Origin: Anodontia alba
Taxonomy: Eukaryota; Mollusca; Bivalvia; Lucinida; Lucinidae
DNA length: 64,000 nt
Direction: 5' to 3'
Assembly: GCA_964016985.1 (NCBI GenBank)
Contig: OZ024830.1
Coordinates: forward strand, 66,234,690-66,298,689
Shown here: piece after piece, positions 1-10,120 of the stretch
Layout of the letters: each line of letters starts with the position of its first letter
Numbering within the stretch: position 1 is the first letter of the stretch
Translations under genes and position numbers: made by a program
The notes under the pieces: generated by a model
The model's input: only the letters and a program-made list of their open reading frames with translations
What the model was told of the DNA's origin: nothing
Databases searched by the model: none

Positions 1-832
1 CTTGCTGAACACGACATGCCCTGTCTTAGCAAACAGTATAGATCCAGATCAGTTGGCTTCTGAAGAAGCCAACTGATCTGGATCTGCACTGTTCATCATT
101 AAATGTAAATTTCTATCAAAAATCTGGATCAAGTAATCTGATTGGCTGGAAATTAGAAGTGGGCGTGGCATCTTAATTTATTCAGCATGACAAGGTTTAA
201 GTGTTTGCTTTAGTTCCCAGCATTTGTACATGTATAATGAAAGCTTTGTAGATTAACTACACTGGAACTGTCATTCTTTATTTCGTGTTTGTATATAATG
301 TACTTTGATTAACCCTTGTCCTGTTGAATCCGGATATACCCTGCTTTTGCAAACAGTGTAGATCCAGATCAATTGGCTTCTGAAGAAGCCAACTGATCTG
401 GATCTGCACTGTTTGTCATTAAATATGTGAATTTCTATCAAAAATCTGGATCAAGTAATCTGATTGGCTGGAAATTAGAAGTGGGCGTGGCATCATAATT
501 TATTCAGCATGACCAGGGTTAAATGTTTGCTTTAGTTCCCAGCATTTGTACATGTATAATGAAGGGTATCTACACTGGAACTCTCATTCTTTATTTCGTG
601 TTTGTATATAATGTACTTTAACCCTTGTCCTGTTGAATCCGGATATACCCTGCCTTTGCAAACAGTTTAGATCCAGATCAGTTGGCTTCTGAAGAAGCCA
701 ACTGATCTAGATCTGCACTATTTGTCAATAAGTATGTGAATTTATAGCAACAATCTGGATCAAGTTATCTGAATGGCTGTTGGCTGAAAATTAAAAGTGG
801 GCATGGCATTTTAATTAATTCAGCAAGATAAG
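1..832 (+). repeat. Three-unit tandem array of a palindromic MITE-like repeat
   Basis: Three units with a period of about 310-320 bp begin near 1 (cut by the window edge), 312 and 609. Each has a nearly perfect 44-bp palindrome (41-84, 361-404, 670-713) around GGCTTCTGAAGAAGCC, with GATCCAGATC/GATCTGGATC arms followed by TGCACTGTTTG. Each unit opens with a CCTTGTCCTGTTGAAT-like end and closes with ATTCAGCATGACAAGG, which are inverted repeats of each other, so each looks like a roughly 200-bp MITE plus a shared spacer. Relatives lie at 17776-18191. No coding capacity seen. Confidence 0.8.
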
Positions 833-1070
833 GGCTTCTGATGTGTGCACGCAATGACAATTCAAATCAACCTGTGCATCTGCACTGTCTTATGTTTTGT
901 CATTGTCCGCATAAAAAACTTTGCATCCTTGGCCATCAAGAATGTGCCTAGTGAAGATTCTGATCAGACAATGCAGGCTTAACTGGGTGCATATGTCTGA
1001 AGGTATCTTTTCTGACATTTTGACATATAGTCATCACACCTGGAATAAAATGTTTGCGGTATTTAACTGA
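833..1070. other. No recognisable feature
   Basis: AT-rich sequence without a credible reading frame or a repeat that I can match elsewhere in the window. Confidence 0.5.
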
Positions 1071-1402
1071 AAGGCTCCATATTCCTCAAAAATAGACATT
1101 TTATTATCCAAGAAAGTTTTTAATACATTGATATATGGTATTAATACAATTGAAAAGTGTGACCCTTGACAGCCTTAAGATTTTAGTCGGTCTCTTGTTC
1201 TTGAAATGAAGTAATGTTGCCAACATTAATTCAGAGTTACGATAAAATTCATTTCATTTTTGATCCAATTCAAAAAGGAGAGATAACTGAAATTTTACAG
1301 GCTGTCAGGTTCCACATTTTATGATCTTATAAATGCTTATCAATTTATTAAACCATTTTTGGATTAAAAAAAAAATTCTATTTTTGAGACATACGGAGCC
1401 TT
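1071..1402. mobile_element. MITE with 26-bp terminal inverted repeats
   Basis: The ends 1071-1096 and 1377-1402 are inverted repeats. Both read AAGGCTCC inward and share CTCAAAAATAGA, with four mismatches in 26 positions. The 280-bp interior has no reading frame. I cannot find a clear target duplication, so the superfamily is open. No second copy was noticed in this window. Confidence 0.6.
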
Positions 1403-1503
1403 AAAGCATTCAGACACTTTATCTCCTTACCAAACTTGTGCTAAAGTTTGGACAAGCTAATTTTCTACCTGTTGATGTGTCTACTGCTGGAGAAATAGCA
1501 AGC

Positions 1504-1563
1504 AGTACAGACCCTGATTAGATGCTTCATATTGTAGGGTCTCATCTAAGTCTGCACTGTTTG
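1504..1563. repeat. Degenerate GATCAG-type hairpin (family i)
   Basis: Contains CAGACCCTGATTAGATG and CATCTAAGTCTGCACTG as imperfect inverted arms followed by TTTGC. It belongs to the same palindrome family as 2759-2819 and 4855-4918, but the arms are more decayed. Confidence 0.5.
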
Positions 1564-1610
1564 CTCAGGCCTGTTTATTCTGATATACATGTACATTATA
1601 TATACATCAT

Positions 1611-1741
1611 AGCTCCAGATAAGAGGGGTTATCCACAGACTTGGCAAGGCACTTTTAATGAGTACCACAACATATGTTTTTGTGGAGAAATAAGAAAAAT
1701 ATCAATACTTTTCGGTTGATAAAAGTGCCGTAGCTGGAGCT
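1611..1741. mobile_element. Hairpin MITE of the TACCCACAAC type (family ii)
   Basis: Starts with AGCTCCAGATAAGAGG and ends with TAGCTGGAGCT, an inverted pair. The interior carries the AATGAGTACC-ACAACATATG and GTGGAGAAATAAGAAA segments that mark this family at 3544-3733, 18463-18702, 32590-32750 and 59800-59945. Non-coding, short and apparently missing part of one arm. Confidence 0.6.
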
Positions 1742-1745
1742 TTGA

Positions 1746-2178
1746 TATACAGGGTAAATAACGTATGAACAGGTTTTTAGTTATTCTGGGCAGTGTCCCA
1801 TTTTTGAGAAAGAGGATAGCAAAGTTAAACAAAAGAATTACTAAAGCTGTATGAATCTGTTTTATCTCTGCCTGACATATGTTATACTAGCATTTTGTTC
1901 AAGATCTTCATGATATATATGTTTTTGCAGACATCTGGCATGCAGCAGTATATGGTCACTATTGATGGATTTCATGGTATTTAAAAGAATGGATCATGAG
2001 GTTCGAGGTTCAACACGCAAATTCATCTGGAGACAGAATTTAGCTTGTGATTGTACAACACTCTATTGCATAGAGCCTTTTATTATTATTCTTCTATTGT
2101 CTTGATATGACCTAAATGATATTCTGTATCAAGAGACAGAAAATACCAAATCACCATCATGGTATTAGATGTGTAGTG
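1746..2178. other. No recognisable feature
   Basis: Unassigned AT-rich DNA. I see no gene, hairpin or internal repeat that I can support. Confidence 0.4.
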
Positions 2179-2194
2179 CAACAATAGGGTTATT

Positions 2195-2501
2195 GTTTGT
2201 TTGTGTTGAGGTTTTACGGCCCAGTCAACCCAGTGGGGTCATGTCGAGCGCGGTCAGTTTACCTAACCACACGTTTACTGGGCAGGCTTAGTCCTCTAAG
2301 CGGTTAACCAGTATTGTGCACATTCTTTCGCCAGAAACTGACAACTACCCTTCTTGAATCAGCGGAAGGGAGAGAATGACCGTAGAAAATATTTCATGAT
2401 CAATCTCCACGAAAGAATGTTGCCGACCTCGGCGGGGGTTGAACCCGCGACCTCCTGGTCTCCGTTCGGACGGCGTATCCAACTGAGCCACCGAGGCCGG
2501 C
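2195..2501 (-). mobile_element. Full-length tRNA-derived SINE (SINE 1)
   Basis: On the minus strand the element opens with GGCCGGCCTCGGTGGCTCAG. This tRNA-like head has an A box (TGGCTCAGTTGGA, complement of about 2478-2490) and a B box (GGGTTCAACCC, complement near 2433-2445). A conserved body follows (TTTCTGGCGAAAGAATGTGC, TTAACCGCTTAGAGGACTAA, GACATGACCCCA). It ends in CGTAAAACCTCAACACAAAC with a short A/C-rich tail. A perfect 16-bp target duplication, CAACAATAGGGTTATT, flanks it at 2179-2194 and 2502-2517, which proves retroposition. It is non-coding and depends on a LINE in trans; the partner LINE cannot be identified from this copy. Confidence 0.93.
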
Positions 2502-2758
2502 CAACAATAGGGTTATTATGGTATATTGTGAGAACAGTAAATGCCCAGATCAGCCCATCTGATTAGGACCTCTACTACAGTATCCAATGTGCAGGCTGAT
2601 CTAGAGACTCATTTCCTACATATGGCACATCGATTTAATTCAATTCGTTTGTGTTATTTAAATCTTTGCGATGGTGTTAACCCTTAAACTGCCAATCACA
2701 ACAGTTGTCGTCTGCTTTGTCATCTGCTTGTGATTTTAAAAGTCATTTCTGCAATCAG

Positions 2759-2819
2759 TACAGACCCATATCAGATGGCTCCTTTAGGAGCAGTCTGATC
2801 TGGGTCCACACTGTTTGCC
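2759..2819. repeat. GATCAG-type hairpin (family i)
   Basis: Outer arms CAGACCCATATCAG and CTGATCTGGGTCCACACTG surround an inner palindrome ATGGCTCCTTTAGGAGCAG. The right arm continues into TTTGCC. The equivalent hairpin in copy 2 is at 11230-11295. Confidence 0.7.
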
Positions 2820-3001
2820 TGTATGCAAAAATAGGTTTGAAGTTTGCAAGAATATTCAACAATAGACAACATAAACAGACAACATTTTCAGATGCAGGTT
2901 TTCTTGGCATTTTAAGGGTTAAAACCTCTGCATGTTTGGTTAAATTTTCAGCAGATGACTTGAAAGAAAATATTTTAAGACTTAAATCTTATTTTTTTTC
3001 T

Positions 3002-3079
3002 CAGAAAACAGAATTTGACATTTCATGCAAAGTGTCTCCAATGGAAGCAATTTGCATGAAATGTCAATTCTGTTTTCTG
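3002..3079. repeat. TGACATTTCATGCA-type hairpin (family iii)
   Basis: Long inverted arms: CAGAAAACAGAATTTGACAT at left and the complementary ATGTCAATTCTGTTTTCTG at right, with TTTCATGCAAA/TTTGCATGAAA inside. The loop is GTGTCTCCAATGGAAGCAA. Followed by GGAAAAATAAGAAAAA. Copy 2 carries it at about 11464-11545. Confidence 0.8.
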
Positions 3080-3289
3080 GGAAAAATAAGAAAAACAATA
3101 AAGTTTTCGAATGTTGTGAAGTTATCATCTGCTGCATTAACCCAGAGAGTGGTGAAGGTCAATACAAACAAACAAAAATGGTACTAGCTGCTTTTTCTCT
3201 TGGCCCTCAGCATTTAGAAAATAGAACTAAAATTGATCAAACCCGTGCTGGTATAATGTGACTGTGTGGAATATCTTGATATGTCTGGA

Positions 3290-3366
3290 GTGTGATATTT
3301 CACTGAGACAGCATTCTAAATGAGCATTGGGTATATTTCACTGAGACAGCATTCTAAATGAGCATT
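3290..3366 (+). repeat. Local tandem duplication of about 50 bp
   Basis: The segment ATTTCACTGAGACAGCATTC plus TAAATGAGCATT occurs twice in succession in copy 1 and only once in copy 2 (about 11780-11810). Confidence 0.8.
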
Positions 3367-3368
3367 AA

Positions 3369-3508
3369 ATTTCTGGCGAAAGAATGTGCACAGTACTGGT
3401 TAACCGCTTAGAGGACTAAGCCTGCCCAGTAAACGTGTGGTTGGGTAAACTGACCGCGCTCGACATGACCCCATTGGGTTGACTGGGCCGTAAAACCTCA
3501 ACACAAAC
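3369..3508 (+). mobile_element. 5'-truncated SINE 1 copy
   Basis: Starts inside the SINE body at TTTCTGGCGAAAGAATGTGC and runs to the normal 3' end CGTAAAACCTCAACACAAAC. It lacks the tRNA-like head, as expected from incomplete reverse transcription. The target duplication AAATGAGCATTAA lies at 3356-3368 and 3509-3521. The paralogous block at about 11800 shows the empty site with a single AAATGAGCATTAAGCTCC, so both boundaries are certain. Confidence 0.93.
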
Positions 3509-3543
3509 AAATGAGCATTAAGCTCCTTACCACACCCAGACAC

Positions 3544-3733
3544 AGCTACAGATAAGAGGGGGTATCCACATAATATTTTTCTTATTTCTCCATGAAAACA
3601 TAGGTTGTGGGTACTCATTAGAAGCGCCTTGCCGAGGTGCTTCTAATGAGTACCCACAACATATGTTTTTGTGGAGAAATAAGAAAGATATCAGCATTTT
3701 TCAGATGAAAACAGCACCTTATCTGTTGCTATG
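3544..3733. mobile_element. 190-bp hairpin MITE (family ii) with empty site
   Basis: Inverted ends AGCTACAGATAAG and CTTATCTGTTGCT enclose a large palindrome centred near 3640 (CATTAGAAGCGCCTTGCC against GAGGTGCTTCTAATG, extending through GAGTACCCACAAC on both sides). AGACAC flanks it at 3538-3543 and 3734-3739. The duplicated block at 11830-11835 has one AGACAC and no element, which fixes the length at 190 bp and gives a candidate 6-bp target duplication. Non-coding; the source transposase is unknown. Confidence 0.85.
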
Positions 3734-4410
3734 AGACACCATCAGGATGTGACTGAAAGTGATGTAAAATGTAAACAAAACAAATATGGTAAGCCAGAGC
3801 AAAACAGTGTAGACCCAGATAGGCAGAAAACCGTGTCTATTAGTTTGCTACTCTTTTAATTTTTAGATGTATCAACAAGTAGTAAAATGGACTTGTTCAA
3901 ATTATGAAACAAGTATAGTATGAATTTAATATATAAGAATATTTGTTCAAGATTCCTGTATTGTATTGTGACTAGTAAAGGCTCTGGTCAGATTCATACA
4001 TGCCATATCTCACACTGTGAGATAAAATCTCACAGAATTTGGCCCATCTGGAGGGCAGTTCCCATAAAAAATTCAAATCACAGAATTTTCAGACCATTTT
4101 GCAACAGATTTTTATGATGAAATAACCATAAATCACACACTGTTGTGGTTTTCACAAGCTTCTTACATGAAAATAAAGACTTTAGACTATATTGGGGGAG
4201 CTCTAAAGTGATTTTCAAGTAAATCTCACAGAATTTTGTCATATCTCCCTTAAAACTTTGCCTTATCTCACAGATTTAAGTCCACAGCTTATGGCATGTA
4301 TGCAGATTGTCCAGTGTTGTCGGATTTTTTCATGTGATGGTTACAAATGATTTGAGCTGTGTCGTGAGAAAAGTGCCTTCAGGGTGTATGGGAATGGTAA
4401 ATATATCTAG

Positions 4411-4718
4411 GGCCTCCGAGGCTCAGTTGGATGTGCCCTCCGACTGGAGACCAGGAGGTCGCGGGTTCAACCCCTGCCGAAGTCGGCAACATTCTTTCAT
4501 GGAGATTGATCATGAAATGTTTTCTACGGTCATTCTCTCCCTTCCGCTGATTCAAGAAGGGCAGTTGTCAGTTTCTGGCGAAAGAATGTGCACAATACTG
4601 GTTAACCGCTTAGAGGACTAAGCCTGCCCAGTAAATGTATGGTTAGGTAAACTGACCATGCTCGACATGACCCCATCGGGTTGAATGTGCCGTAAAACCT
4701 CAACACAAGCAAACAAAT
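4411..4718 (+). mobile_element. SINE 1 copy
   Basis: tRNA-like head with GAGGCTCAGTTGGATG (A box region) and CGGGTTCAACCCCTGCC (B box), then the conserved body and the CGTAAAACCTCAACACAAGC tail. An equivalent SINE sits at the same place in copy 2 (15531-15843) with the same 3' flank (AAAGAGATCTGGATAGTCTA), so it was most likely present before the block duplicated. The 5' flanks differ slightly. Confidence 0.9.
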
Positions 4719-4854
4719 AAAGAGATCTGGATAGTCTAAGGGAGCTATATATGCTGATCAAAGACAGATATACTTGTATTTTACCGAACCTAATAATTCT
4801 GTAAGCAGATATTAACCCATTGTAGTTGGGAGACCCGTAAGAGGGTAATTGGTA

Positions 4855-4918
4855 AACAGTGCAGACCCAGATCAGACACCGCAGAATGCGGCATCTGATC
4901 AGGGTCTCCACTGTTTGC
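4855..4918. repeat. GATCAG-type hairpin (family i)
   Basis: Arms GTGCAGACCCAGATCAGA and CTGATCAGGGTCTCCACTG, with inner palindrome ACACCGCAGAATGCGGCAT, then TTTGCAA. In copy 2 (15976-16042) the arms match but the inner palindrome reads TGCCGCTGAAGGCAGCGT. Confidence 0.8.
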
Positions 4919-5069
4919 AAATAGTTTAGCCATTTTTCTCTAGGAATATGTAAATCTCATAGCCGGGTGTACCTAAAATTGAAATTGGACTCCTCCAATA
5001 TATAGTGTGGGAGAGTCTATTCTGTATACAATAGGTTAATGCTGTCTGCATAGGCCCAAAGGCACCTTC

Positions 5070-7451
5070 ACAGATGTTAAAAGTGATCCCTGGCAAGGAA
5101 GTAGCCCTGCAACATCAGCTTTTTGTATGCGATATGAGGATTGATGTGCCACCAAAATCCAAGCGCAAGTTCATTCCTCGTCTTAAAGTTTGGAAGCTTT
5201 AAGACCATCATGAGCAATTATTTCCAGGAGGTCTTCGTTAATGTTTAAGAATGTAAGTGCATGTGCAGGTGTAACTGATGCTACCACTGAGGATATCTGG
5301 AACAACATAAAGAATGGCCTGCTCAAGACAACTGAGGTGTGTGGCACAACTCGGCCCAGTCATTGGCGTCTTGAAACCTTGTGGTGGAATGAGCACGTGG
5401 AAAAGGCCATTGCTGCCAAGGGGAAAGATTTCAAGGCCTGGAAGACTGGTAAAGGCACTTGGGCATCATACAAAGCAGCCAAATGCATTTCCAGACATTC
5501 ATTGCACAATGCTTGTCAAGAAGCCAACAAGAAGGCCTACGAGAATATTGATCCAAAGACTTCAGAAGTCTACCACCCTGCTAACTAGTTTACTGGAGAC
5601 AACACTGATGTTGTTGGTGGCATATCGGTGAAGAATGATGCAGGGGAGATGTCAATGAGAGAAGACTCAAAGTAGAAGGCCTGATTAGAGCACTACCGAA
5701 AGCTTCTCAATGTTGACTTTGACTGGGACCCAGACTACCTGTCTGATGAACCACCAGTGGAAGGCACGCCTATCCCAATCACCAGTGATATGATTTTAAG
5801 AAAGCTATCTCTCAGATGAAGACGAGAAAGCACAGGGCCCATCAGGCATAGTGGTGGAGATAATACGAGCAGCCGGTGACATGGGCGCCTCCATGATCTG
5901 TGACCACGCAGCTGCAATCATTTGCCATGGCAGGGTACTCTCTGACTGGGAGCAGTTTCATTGTCTGCCTCTACAAGGGTAAGGGGGATGCATGGAAAAG
6001 GGGAAACTAACGTCGTCTAAAACTGACAAAGCAGGTCATGAAAGTTCAGGAGAGAATTGTGGACTTCTTCATCAGACAGTTGGTGTCAATCGATGATTCC
6101 GAGTTTGGCTTTGTCCCAGGCAGAGGCACAACAGATGCAATCTTTGTAGTCAGGCAGCTGCGAGAGTATCTAGCTGCCAACAAGAGACTACATGGCTTTT
6201 GTAGACCTAGAGAAGGCTTTTGATGGAGTGGCTCAAAAGGTCATCAGGTGGGTGCTGAGAAAACTTGATGTGGATTGTGCGACTGGTGCAGGGGATGTAT
6301 GCCAATGAGCGGAGCCATGTCCGTGTTTGTGACTGGTACAGTGAAGAATTTGAAGTGAAGGTTGGTGTTCACGAAGACTCAGTACTCAGCCTGCTGCTCT
6401 TCATCATTGTGTTTGAAGCCTTGCCACGCGAGTTCTGCTCTGGGGTCCCCTGGGAGGACCTTTATACCAATGACCTTGTTATTATCACTGAATCGCTCTA
6501 GGTATGTGTCAGGAGGCTCTTTGACTTGGAAAGTAGCAATAGAGGAGGAGAAAGGACTGAGTAAATGCAGGAAAGATCGTGATCTGTGGTAGGGGCCTGG
6601 ACCTCCTGCAGAGTTCAAATGAGTTTCATGTGCTGTCTGTCGCACTGGAGTTGGCAGCAACGGAATCTTCTGCAATGGCTGCAAGCACTGGGTGCACAAG
6701 AAATGCAGTGGGATCAAGTGCTTGGCAAAGGACCCTGATTACAATTGTACACAGCGCCAGGGAACTGCACACGGCTTGGACGGCAGACCACAGAGGGAAG
6801 TCCAAGTTAAACCTATCGAGCTGGAGGTGGTAGCTTCCTCTTGCTACCTTGGAGACATGCTCTCAGCAGCCGATGGCTGTAAACTTTCAACCACAACACA
6901 TTTGAAAACCGCCTGGAAGAAGTTCAAGGAGTTGGTACCGGTTCTCTCTTCCCGCCACCTCTCTTTCAAGACACGTGGCCATGTGTACAGGTGTTGTGTG
7001 TAGAGCGCAATGCTCCATGCCAGTAAGACTTGGCCATTGACAAAGCCAAACCAATGTCTGCAGCGAATTTACAGGGCAATGAACAGACAGATCTGCAATG
7101 TCAAGCTGCAAGACATTGTCACTACCAGGTCCAGTGAGCTACTTGTGCGGGTTTGCCTTGAGTATCTGGACCTCATTCTGAAGGAGAAAAGGCTCCACTG
7201 GTATGGACATGTGGAATGCTCCAATGGTGCAGTCAAGACAGCCTTTGACATACAGGTTGATGGAAGCATGAGCCTGGGAGGCCCAAGATGACATGGAAGC
7301 AGATGACAGAGGAATTGCAGAGAGTGGAAGCTCTCATGATAGACATACCTGGAGATCTTGTATGAGATCTGCCATGCTCGCAGCAAGCCAGCTACCAGGA
7401 AGGGGATGTGGATGTTGCCCCTGAACCTTCATGTTAATCAAAAATCTGATG
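5070..7451 (+). pseudogene. LINE A: 5'-truncated, frameshifted non-LTR retrotransposon
   Basis: It starts inside the region between endonuclease and reverse transcriptase (the KVIPGKEV... and RIDVPPKSKRK-like segment, 5080-5210). It continues through a linker frame (5241-5588), the RT region (GFVPGRGTTDAIF at about 6108-6150; MYANERSHVRV; WEDLYTNDLVII), a Cys-rich finger (CAVCRTGVGSNGIFCNGC, about 6620-6690) and the C-terminal region (SCYLGDMLSAADGCKL; SLETWP-like segment near 7020; WYGHVECSNGAVKTAFD, about 7195-7245). The frames are broken at least six times, so no protein is made. The architecture resembles animal RTE-like/CFDP2-type LINEs; the clade call is tentative. The RT catalytic box reads YTND where YADD is expected. 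The 3' end lies near AATCAAAAATCTGATGATCC. Confidence 0.85.
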
Positions 7452-7561
7452 ATCCGATGGTAATATATTGAGTTCATCCAGTACCTGTTTAGTTCTTGTA
7501 AAGATGTCAGAAAAGCAGTGTTGTGGAGGACATTGTGATTCAACATCCCAGTGATGTTGCT
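7452..7561. other. Spacer between two tail-to-tail LINEs
   Basis: About 110 bp separating the 3' ends of LINE A (plus) and LINE B (minus). No feature recognised. Confidence 0.6.
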
Positions 7562-10007
7562 CATCATCATCATCATCATCAGGACCATCAGATTTTTGAT
7601 TAACATGCAGGTACAGGGGCAACATCCACATCAGTGGGACCCTTTCCAGGTAGCTGGCTTGCTGCATGCATGGTAGATATCATACAAGATCTCCAGGTAT
7701 GTCTGTCATGAGGGTCGATAGCCCAGGGCTTCCACTCTCTGCAATCCCCCTGTCAACTGCTGCCATGTCATCTTGGGCCTCTCAAGCCCAAGCTTTCCAT
7801 CAACCTGTATTTCAAGTGCTGTCTTGACTGCACTATTGGAGTGTTTCACATGTACCAGCTGAGCCTGACTTTTAGAATGAGGTCCAGATCCTCAATGTCA
7901 AGCCGCACAAGTAGCTCAATGGATCTGGTGGTGACAATGTCTTGGTGCTTGACATTGCAGATCTGTCTGATCATTGCATTGCAATCTTGTGATTGAAGGT
8001 TCACAGCCGTCAGCTGCTAAGAGCATGTCTCCTAGGTAGCAAGAGCACCTCCAGCTCGACAGGTTCGACTTGAACTTCCCTCTGTGGTCTGCCGTCCAAT
8101 CCGCCTGCAGTTCCCTGGCGCTGTGTACAACTGTAATCAGGGTCCTTTGCCAAGCACTTGAGCCCTCTGCATTTCTTGTGCACTCGGTACTTGCAACTGT
8201 TTCAGAAGATGCTGTTGCTGCCCACTCCAGTGCGACAGACTGCGCACGGAAACTTACCTGAACTCTGCAGGTGGTCCAGGCCTGTAACACAGATCATGAT
8301 CATTGTCTTACATGACTCAGTCCTTTCTCCTCTATTGCCTCTTTTCAAAAGAGCCTCCTGACACTTTCCTCAAACGATTCAGCAATGATACCAAGGTCAT
8401 AGGCAAAGAGGTCTTCCAAGGGGAACCCAGAGCAGAACTCGCGTGACAAGGCTTCAAGCACAATGATGAAGAGCAGCAGGCTGAGTACCCAGCCTTGATG
8501 AACACTGACCTTCACTTTAAACTCTTCACTGTACTCCTCACCAACACAGACATGGGTCCGCACATTGGCATACATCCCCTGCACCACTCGCACAATCCAC
8601 TCCTCCACACCAAGTTTTCTCAGCGCCCACCAGATGACCTTTTGAGGTACTCCATCAGACGCCTTCTCCAGGTCTACAAAAGCCATGTAGAGTCTCTTGT
8701 TGGCAGCTAGATACTTCTCTTGCAGCTGCTTTTGTACAAAGATTGCATCTGTTGAACCTCTACCTGGGTTATATCCAAACTGGCAATCGTCGATTGACAC
8801 CAACTGTCTGAGGTGGTCCACAATCCTATCCAGGACTTTCATGACCTGCTTTGTCAGCTTTGGACCACGTTAGTTTCCCCTTTTCCATGCATCTGTTGTG
8901 CCTCTGCCTGGGACAAAGCCAAAACTGGGAATCGTCGATTGACACCAACTGTCTGATGAGGAAGTCCACAATCCTCCTATCCAGGACTTTCATGACCTGC
9001 TTTGTCAGCTTTAGACTACGTTAGTTTCCCCTTTTCCATGCATCCCCCTTACCTTTGTAGAGGCAGACAGTGAAATTCTGCTTCAAGTAAGAGGGTACCT
9101 TGCCATTGTAATTGATTGCAGCTGCAAGGTCACAGATCTTAGAGGCGCCCTTGTCATCGGCTGCTTGTATCATCTCCACCACTATGCCTGATGGGTCCAA
9201 TGCTTTGCTCATCTTCATCTGAGAGATAGCTTTCTTAAAACCATATCACTGGTGATTGGGATAGGCGGGCCTTCCACTGGTGGCTCATCAGACAAGTAGT
9301 CTGGGTCCCAGTCGAACTCAACATTGAGAAACCTTCGATAGTGCTCTAACCAGGCCTTCTGCTTTTTTGACATCTCCACTGCATCATTCTTCACTGATTT
9401 GCAACCAACAACAACAGTGTTCTCTCCTCTAAACTGGTTAGCAAGGTTGCAGACTTCTCAAGACTTGGGGTAAATATTCTCGTAGGCCTTCTTGTTGGCT
9501 TCTTAACGAACATGGTGCATTGCATGTCTGTCTGGCAATGCATTTGGCTGCATCTTATGATGCCCTAGTGCCTTTACCAGTCTTCCAGGCCTTCAAAGCT
9601 TTCCCCTTGTCAGCAATAGCCTTTCCCATGTGCTCCCTCCACCACCAGGTTTCAAGGCGCCAATGATTGGGTTGAGTTGTGCCATATACAGCTCAGTTGT
9701 CTTGACAGTCTAGTCTTGATGTTGTTACAGATATCCTCAGTGGCAACATCAGCTACATCTGCAGATGCACTCACTTGTGAGTTGAAGACCTGGAACTAAT
9801 AGCTTGTGAGGACCTTTAAGCTTCCAAACTTTAAGGCGAGGGGTGAACTTGCGCTTGGATTTTGGTGGCACATCAATCCTCATGTTGCGTACAAGAAGCA
9901 GATGTTGCAGGGTTACTTCCTTGCCAGGGATCGCTTTTACATCTGTGACTGTAAGTTTGCACATGGTCCTACGGAAATGGATGCTACATTTCCCGACTTC
10001 ACAGACT
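7562..10007 (-). pseudogene. LINE B: decayed non-LTR retrotransposon, same family as LINE A
   Basis: Reading the minus strand from 10007 leftwards: the endonuclease-RT linker (TVTDVKAIPGKEVTLQHLLL, then RIDVPPKSKRKFTPRLKVWK, 9749-9964), and the RT fingers and palm (GYNPGRGSTDAIF; KRLYMAFVDLEKASDGVP; KLGVEEWIVRVVQGMYANVR; HQGWVLSLLLFIIVLEALSR, 8345-8842). The degraded Cys-rich finger follows (about 8130-8250), then the C-terminal part. The catalytic box reads FAYD. An RT segment of about 150 bp is tandemly duplicated (about 8751-8890 and 8898-9045). The 3' end carries a GATGAT-type microsatellite (seen as CATCAT on plus at 7562-7583), a tail style typical of RTE-like elements. It extends about 50 bp further 5' than LINE A. 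Frameshifts and stops make it non-functional. Confidence 0.85.
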
Positions 10008-10120
10008 CATTTCCTGCATGGCACATCGGTTTAATTCAATTTGTTTGTGTTATTTAAATCTTTGCGATGGTGTTAACCCTTAAACTGCCAGTCACAACAG
10101 TTGTTGTCTGCTTTGTCATC

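Larger units (their letters stand above)
2605..5070 (+). repeat. Duplicated block, copy 1
   Basis: Collinear with 10008-16185 in direct orientation, beginning at GACTCATTTCCT and ending near GGCCCAAAGGCA. The match runs through single-copy-like DNA, hairpins of families i and iii, a SINE and about 350 bp beyond it, so it is a duplicated segment and not a single element. Differences are substitutions, small indels and clean element insertions. Copy 1 alone has the truncated SINE at 3369-3508, the hairpin MITE at 3544-3733 and a 50-bp local duplication at 3290-3366. LINE A starts exactly where the similarity to copy 2 stops. Confidence 0.85.

Noticed and set aside
2425..2501. tRNA gene on the minus strand (also heads at 4411, 15531, 25417 and 40840-40910)
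   Set aside because: A and B boxes are present, but the cloverleaf is degenerate and each head continues into the same SINE body with target duplications. These are SINE promoters.
3002..3079. Hairpins as transcription terminators
   Set aside because: The genome is eukaryotic and the hairpins are dispersed repeat families with target duplications or paralogous copies, not gene ends.
2705..3187. 160-codon open frame on plus
   Set aside because: It runs across a family-i hairpin and a family-iii palindrome, and the paralogous copy at 11194 breaks it. No coding signal.
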